A program made the position numbers and the translations under genes. DNA of 9,336 bases, from NCBI GenBank assembly GCA_903932805.1, contig CAIZHO010000221.1, positions 1 through 9,336 on the forward strand. Reading direction: 5' to 3'. The first letter of the stretch is position 1. Every line of letters starts with the position of its first letter. The notes beneath the pieces were generated by a model that did not search any database, was not told where the DNA came from, and worked only from the letters and a program-made list of their open reading frames with translations. Of the stretch, positions 5,035 to 9,336 are shown in pieces. This stretch comes from an uncultured Roseiflexaceae bacterium. Its GTDB lineage: Bacteria > Chloroflexota > Chloroflexia > Chloroflexales > Roseiflexaceae.

Positions 5035-6807
5035 ATGGACACACGCACTACCACAACCCGTGCTGCCGGCATTATCGTGCTGTTGATCTTCATCCACAGC
5101 ATCGTGCTTGCCGTAACCAACCCCTTGGGCGAGGCTCCTGACGAGCCGGCGCACATGGAGTACGTGCGCTTTGTGGTGGTCAATCAACGCCTACCGATCC
5201 AATGCACTGCGCCGTGTGTCAGCGAGGTCGACGGCGAGGGGCATCAACCACCGCTCGCCTATCTGCTCGCTGCCCTCGTCAGTGCGCCGTTCATCGAGCA
5301 CACCACATGGGTGCCACAGGCCATCAATCCGCAGTTCCTTTGGCGCGGCGGCAGTGACCCACAAGCCCTCGTGCACGGGAGTCGCGAGTATTGGCCGTGG
5401 CGCGGCACCATCCTCGCCTGGCGACTGATGCGCCTCGTGTCGGTCGTGTTGGTCAGCGCTACTGCCTGGCTGGTGTACCGCCTCGCCCTGCGCATGAGCA
5501 CCCCAGCGACGGCGCTTGTGGCAGTGCTGTTGCTCGCGCTGACCCCGCAAACAGCGATTATCGGCAGTACCATGAGCAACGATGCGCTGTTAGGGTTCCT
5601 CAGCACCGCCATCCTCATATTGGTCGTCGATACGCGTCGTATCCGTGACCTGCTGGGGGTAGGGGCGCTGCTTGGACTCGCGCTGTTGACCAAACAGAGC
5701 GCAATCCTCCTGCTCCCTGCAGTGGTTATTGCCGCCTTCCGCATGCAACGTTGGTCGCATCGGGTGTTGGCCGGCGTACTCGGTGTATCCGTGACAGTCT
5801 TGGTAGCAGGCTGGTGGTATCTACGCAACCAGATGCTGTATGGCGATGTATTCGGCCTGCAACTGTTCAATCAAACGTTTGCTGGCACACGCATCGACTG
5901 GCAGCAATCAGCCAGCTGGTCCAACGCAGTGGTGCAACTGCTGCGCTCAGCCTGGGGGCTGTATGGCTGGATGACCATCCCGTTGCCGAGCATCTGGTAT
6001 GGCATCGGCACGACGGTTGTCCTGGCGGGGATCATCGGGGTCGGGTTGCGTCTGGCCCGCCCGCCACGCCTTGGGATGTGGTGGATCTGGAGCACACTGC
6101 TGATGAGTGCGACGATGGGCTGGTTGGTTGTTTTTGCATCGACCGTCGGTGCGGTCGCCTGGCAGAGCCGTCTGCTGATGGTGGCCATGCCCCTCTTGGT
6201 TATCGTGTTGGCTGCCGGCTTCACCAGCGGATTCGGGTTGATACCCAGCGCGCGCCAGGCGATTGTGATTGCCGCGGTCGCCTTGTGTTGCCAGGTATCT
6301 CTGTGGTACGGGGTCGTATTGCCGCGTGTCCCCATGGCGTTGCCCGACCCAGCGACGACGGCCCAGCCGTTGGCACTCGCGCGCGAAGCGATTTTTGCGG
6401 CGCCAGGCAGTGCAGGCGGCATCGCGTTGCTCGATCTCGATGCTCCGGCAGGCATTGCACCTGGCGACACGGTCGATCTGACCCTGCGCTGGCAGGTCTA
6501 CGACCGCCCGATGCACGACTGGCAGGTCTTTTTGATTGTGCGTGACGTCTACAAGCGCGAATACGCGCAGTTCCTCCAACCACTCCTCCCCGGCGTGCCC
6601 ACCAGCACGTGGACCCCCGGCGATCGGTTGCTGACACGGCACCGCATCGTCATCCCGAGCGATTTGGGCGAGAATTTCTACATGATCCAGATCGGCCTCG
6701 TCGACACCAACTCCCCGCTGCGTGCCCAAAAGCGCAACAACGCGCTCGAACTCACCGGCGACAGCATAATTCTACCCTTCAACGTCGGCAATCCGACGCT
6801 TCCGTGA
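5035..6807 (+). CDS. Polytopic GT-C-like membrane protein (DUF2142/GT39-type glycosyltransferase) between pheS and pheT
   Basis: 590 residues. A hydrophobic segment at about 11-27 is followed by an extracytoplasmic loop with APDEPAH (34-40) and GHQPP (69-73), then about ten or more further membrane segments up to about residue 430. The acidic pair after the first membrane helix and the TPQTAIIGSTMSND stretch (170-183) are typical of GT-C-fold transferases, which use polyprenyl-phosphate sugars to glycosylate acceptors outside the membrane. Residues about 455-585 form a soluble part rich in beta-strands (DTVDLTLRWQVYD, then HDWQVFLIVRD, PTSTWTPGDRLLTRHRI, then NFYMIQIGLVD), probably a beta-sandwich on the outer face. 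ATG 5035 is the base directly after the pheS TAA, so translation must be coupled or rely on a site inside pheS. pheT follows 21 nt after the stop. The donor and acceptor are unknown. Family confidence is good; activity is inferred. Confidence 0.82.
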   Translation: MDTRTTTTRAAGIIVLLIFIHSIVLAVTNPLGEAPDEPAHMEYVRFVVVNQRLPIQCTAPCVSEVDGEGHQPPLAYLLAALVSAPFIEHTTWVPQAINPQFLWRGGSDPQALVHGSREYWPWRGTILAWRLMRLVSVVLVSATAWLVYRLALRMSTPATALVAVLLLALTPQTAIIGSTMSNDALLGFLSTAILILVVDTRRIRDLLGVGALLGLALLTKQSAILLLPAVVIAAFRMQRWSHRVLAGVLGVSVTVLVAGWWYLRNQMLYGDVFGLQLFNQTFAGTRIDWQQSASWSNAVVQLLRSAWGLYGWMTIPLPSIWYGIGTTVVLAGIIGVGLRLARPPRLGMWWIWSTLLMSATMGWLVVFASTVGAVAWQSRLLMVAMPLLVIVLAAGFTSGFGLIPSARQAIVIAAVALCCQVSLWYGVVLPRVPMALPDPATTAQPLALAREAIFAAPGSAGGIALLDLDAPAGIAPGDTVDLTLRWQVYDRPMHDWQVFLIVRDVYKREYAQFLQPLLPGVPTSTWTPGDRLLTRHRIVIPSDLGENFYMIQIGLVDTNSPLRAQKRNNALELTGDSIILPFNVGNPTLP

Positions 6808-6828
6808 GTATGTGCGAAAGGATCTAGC

Positions 6829-9261
6829 ATGCGTATTCCGCTCTCGTGGCTCCGTGACTACGTCGACGTCACCCTGCCCATCGACGAACTCGCCGAACGA
6901 TTGACCCGCTCTGGTCTCGAAGTCGACAGCATCGAACGCTACGGCATCGAAGGGTCTGAGCTCCCGTGGGACCGCGATCTTATCGTCGTCTGCAACATCC
7001 GCGAGGTCACTCAACATCCCAACGCCGACCGCCTGGTCCTCGCCGAGGTCGAATACGCGCCTGGCGTGTTCCACACCGTGGTCACCGGCGCACCGAACAT
7101 CCAACAATGGAAGGGCCTCGGCCCCATCAACACACCAGTCCGTGCTATCTACGCAAAAGAAGGCGCCGTCCTCTACGACGGCCACGTCGAAGGTCGTGTC
7201 AAGGTCAAACTCAAAGGAAAACCCGTGCGCGGCGTCATGTCGGACGCTATGCTGTGCTCCGAAAAAGAGCTAGGCATGTCGGACGAGCACGAAGGCATCC
7301 TCCTGCTGCCCGACGACGCCCCCATTGGCGTGCCTCTGGTCGACTATCTCGGTGACGCCGTCATCGACATCGACGTCCTGCCCAATATGGCCCGCACGTT
7401 GTCGATCGTCGGTATGGCCCGCGAAATAGCCGCCCTGACCGGCCAGACTGTCCGCCTGCCCAAACCCACCGTCAACACGTCCGGCGCTCCCATCGACAGC
7501 AACACCAAGGTCACCATCGAAGCAACCTCCCTCTGCCCGCGCTTCACGGCCACTCTGGTGCGCAACGTCACCATCAAACCGTCGCCCTTTTGGATGCAAC
7601 GCCGGCTGACCATGGCGGGCCAACGTCCCATCAACAATATCGTCGACATCAGCAACTATGTGATGCTCGAACTGGGCACCCCCAACCACACGTTCGATGC
7701 CGATCAGGTCGCCCAAAACCACATCGTCGTCCGAACCGCCAAACCGGGCGAGACCCTCAAAACACTCGACGGCCGCACCCACACCCTTGCCAGCGACCAC
7801 CTGCTGGTGTGCGACCCCACCCATGCACTCAGCGTCGCTGGGGTCATGGGCGGCGAGAGCAGCGAAGTGAGCACGTCTACGACCAATGTGCTCGTCGAGG
7901 CAGCGGTCTGGGAGCCTACCATCATCCGCCGTATGTCGAGCGCATTCAAACTGCGCTCCGAAGCGTCCAAACGCTTCGAACGCGGCGTCGACGGCGAGAT
8001 GCTCGACCTCGCACAGTTGCGCTTGACTGAACTCTTGCAGACCTACGCCGACGGCATGGTCGCACCCGGGATGCTCGACGTGCGCAGCGTTGCACCCCGT
8101 GCGGTTACCATCACACTCACGACTCACGAAGTGCGCCGCATCCTCGGGCTCGACTTCACCGTCGACCAAATCGCAGCCTTGCTCGCCCCGCTCGCGTTCA
8201 CCTGCACCACTATCGATGCACAGACGCTCCACGTCGGCGTCCCCAGCTATCGCATGGACGTCAGCCACACGGCCGATTTGTGCGAAGAAGTCGCCCGCAT
8301 GTACGGCTACGACAACCTGCCCAGCACCATCATGGCCGACGAGCTCCCGACGCAGCGCACCAATCTCGCCCTCGAACGCGAACACTACGTGCGCGACGTG
8401 CTCGCCGCCGCGGGCCTCAACGAAGCCATCACCTACTCGCTCACCAGTCGCACCTCGGCAGCCAAACTCAATCCGGCCGAACTCGAGTCGGACGATTACT
8501 TGCACCTCGCCAATCCACTCTCGCCCGAGCGTGAGTACATGCGCCGCGACATGCTCCCCACCCTGCTCGAATCGGCCGCCGTCAATATCCGCGAGCGCGG
8601 CATGACCCGCCTCTTCGAGGTCGGTCACGTATACCATCGCCGCACCGACGCAATCCTGCCGGCCGAGCCCCTGCGCGTCGCCATCGTCGTCGCCGGCAAA
8701 CGCCACGCCACCGCCTGGAACGCCGCCAGCGCCGACAGCATCGATTTCTATGACATAAAAGGCATCGTCGAGCTCCTCTGCGAACGGCTGCAACTCAGTG
8801 GCGTCAGCGTGGCAGCCGCCGAGCTGCCTCACCTCCAACCCGGCCGTAGCGCCGCGCTCATCTTGACTGTGGGCAAAGAGTCGCATGTCGTCGGTTCATT
8901 CGGTGAACTCCACCCCGACGCCCGCGCCCGCTTCGACATCCCTGCCATGCGCGTCGCCGTCGCCGAGCTCAATCTCGAGCTCATCCTCGCCCACGCGAGC
9001 GTGCCCCGCTACACCAGCATCTCGCGCTACCCGGCGGCCAGCCAAGACCTGGCGTTCATTGCGCCCATTGCGGTCAGCGCACAGGCCATCGAAGCGTCGA
9101 TCCGCAAGTACGCCGGCAACGCACTCAGTAGCATCGAACTCTTCGACGTCTACGCCGGTGCAAATTTGGGCGACGGCGTGCGCAGTCTGGCGTTCCGCAT
9201 CACCTTGCGCAGTACCGAACGCACCCTCAGCGACGATGAAGTCACCAAGCTCCGTGCCTAA
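6829..9261 (+). CDS. pheT: Phenylalanyl-tRNA synthetase beta subunit, apparently shortened at the C-terminus
   Basis: 810 residues. In order: N-terminal PLSWLRDYVD motif (4-13); OB-fold tRNA-binding domain at about 45-160 (HPNADRLVLAEV); B3/4 editing domain at about 230-390 (QRPINNIVDISNYVMLELG, LRSEASKRFERGVD), which hydrolyses mischarged Tyr-tRNA; B5 DNA-binding-like domain at about 422-492 (CEEVARMYGYDNLP ends it); catalytic-like core at about 505-690; and the anticodon-binding ferredoxin fold from about 726 (YTSISRYPAASQDLAF, IELFDVY, SLAFRITLRS, ERTLSDDEV). The start has AAAGGA at 6817-6822, 6 nt before ATG. The reading frame stops at TAA 9259-9261, within the last helix of the anticodon-binding domain. 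The same frame continues for 15 family-like codons after this stop (see the 9262-9309 entry), so the gene looks as if it carries a nonsense change. Identity is certain; the end is questionable. Confidence 0.97.
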   Translation: MRIPLSWLRDYVDVTLPIDELAERLTRSGLEVDSIERYGIEGSELPWDRDLIVVCNIREVTQHPNADRLVLAEVEYAPGVFHTVVTGAPNIQQWKGLGPINTPVRAIYAKEGAVLYDGHVEGRVKVKLKGKPVRGVMSDAMLCSEKELGMSDEHEGILLLPDDAPIGVPLVDYLGDAVIDIDVLPNMARTLSIVGMAREIAALTGQTVRLPKPTVNTSGAPIDSNTKVTIEATSLCPRFTATLVRNVTIKPSPFWMQRRLTMAGQRPINNIVDISNYVMLELGTPNHTFDADQVAQNHIVVRTAKPGETLKTLDGRTHTLASDHLLVCDPTHALSVAGVMGGESSEVSTSTTNVLVEAAVWEPTIIRRMSSAFKLRSEASKRFERGVDGEMLDLAQLRLTELLQTYADGMVAPGMLDVRSVAPRAVTITLTTHEVRRILGLDFTVDQIAALLAPLAFTCTTIDAQTLHVGVPSYRMDVSHTADLCEEVARMYGYDNLPSTIMADELPTQRTNLALEREHYVRDVLAAAGLNEAITYSLTSRTSAAKLNPAELESDDYLHLANPLSPEREYMRRDMLPTLLESAAVNIRERGMTRLFEVGHVYHRRTDAILPAEPLRVAIVVAGKRHATAWNAASADSIDFYDIKGIVELLCERLQLSGVSVAAAELPHLQPGRSAALILTVGKESHVVGSFGELHPDARARFDIPAMRVAVAELNLELILAHASVPRYTSISRYPAASQDLAFIAPIAVSAQAIEASIRKYAGNALSSIELFDVYAGANLGDGVRSLAFRITLRSTERTLSDDEVTKLRA

Positions 9262-9309
9262 ATCATCCGTGGCGTCGAACACGACAACGGCGCCAAAATT
9301 CGCAGCTAA
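9262..9309 (+). pseudogene. Detached in-frame 3' end of pheT after an internal TAA
   Basis: Directly after the TAA at 9259-9261, the same frame reads IIRGVEHDNGAKIRS and then TAA at 9307-9309. PheT proteins usually end with a helix and a final beta-strand of this pattern: several hydrophobic residues, an acidic or basic turn, then GA-x-(I/L)-R. The preceding residues, LSDDEVTKLRA, lead straight into it. One base change (for example AAA to TAA) would explain the interruption. Whether it is a real mutation, a sequencing or assembly error, or a stop that is read through cannot be decided here. Confidence 0.7.
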
Positions 9310-9336
9310 CACCGGAATACGCACACCCGTCCACGA

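Noticed and set aside
7270..8886. A 538-codon open frame on the minus strand opposite pheT
   Set aside because: It is the antisense shadow of pheT, created by strong C-ending codon bias. The protein is Gly/Asp/Val-rich low-information sequence with no family motif, while the plus strand carries full PheT domains.
9259..9261. Programmed stop-codon readthrough or recoding in pheT
   Set aside because: TAA is the least likely codon for programmed readthrough, and I see no recoding structure in the few bases available. Mutation or sequence error is simpler, so readthrough is kept only as a test.
9310..9336. A possible new gene or terminator at the right edge
   Set aside because: Only 27 bases remain after the second pheT stop, with no hairpin, ribosome binding site or start that can be supported.

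Overview
The window is GC-rich bacterial chromosome carrying mostly translation genes. The organism is probably a member of the Chloroflexota, perhaps class Chloroflexia. I infer this from the style of the proteins (IF3, a PheS with a Cys4 knuckle, and a GT-C-type membrane protein with a soluble C-terminal beta domain) together with a phenylalanine T-box leader. No database search was possible, so this placement is tentative.

Layout: (1) 3-461 is the 3' part of an ECF-type RNA polymerase sigma factor, followed by a strong intrinsic terminator (484-518). (2) 542-1480 on the minus strand is a PfkB/ribokinase-family sugar kinase. It diverges from the next operon across a short region holding two promoters. 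(3) 1651-2900 is the classic infC-rpmI-rplT cluster (IF3, L35, L20), with a near-consensus promoter at 1549-1577. infC has no plausible ATG and appears to start at ATA. (4) 2897-3688 is a SpoU/TrmH-family RNA 2'-O-methyltransferase that overlaps the rplT stop by 4 nt. A terminator-like hairpin plus T-run lies inside its first codons. (5) 3712-3964 is an extended -10 promoter and a complete T-box leader with a UUC (Phe) specifier, a UGGU T-box bulge, mutually exclusive antiterminator and terminator helices, and a T-run. (6) 3988-9261 is the T-box-controlled unit: pheS, then a polytopic GT-C-like membrane protein starting at the base after the pheS stop, then pheT.

How the genes work together: the infC cluster supplies initiation factor and 50S proteins. 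pheS and pheT encode the two subunits of phenylalanyl-tRNA synthetase, and the T-box should raise their transcription when uncharged tRNA-Phe accumulates. The membrane protein between pheS and pheT is the out-of-place element and would fall under the same control.

Points most worth a second look: an in-frame TAA in pheT followed by 15 codons that read as the normal PheT C-terminus; the terminator embedded in the methyltransferase gene; the ATA start of infC; and the membrane protein inserted between pheS and pheT. I saw no tRNA, rRNA, CRISPR array, insertion sequence or phage gene. I do not see a wholly new multi-gene system here.
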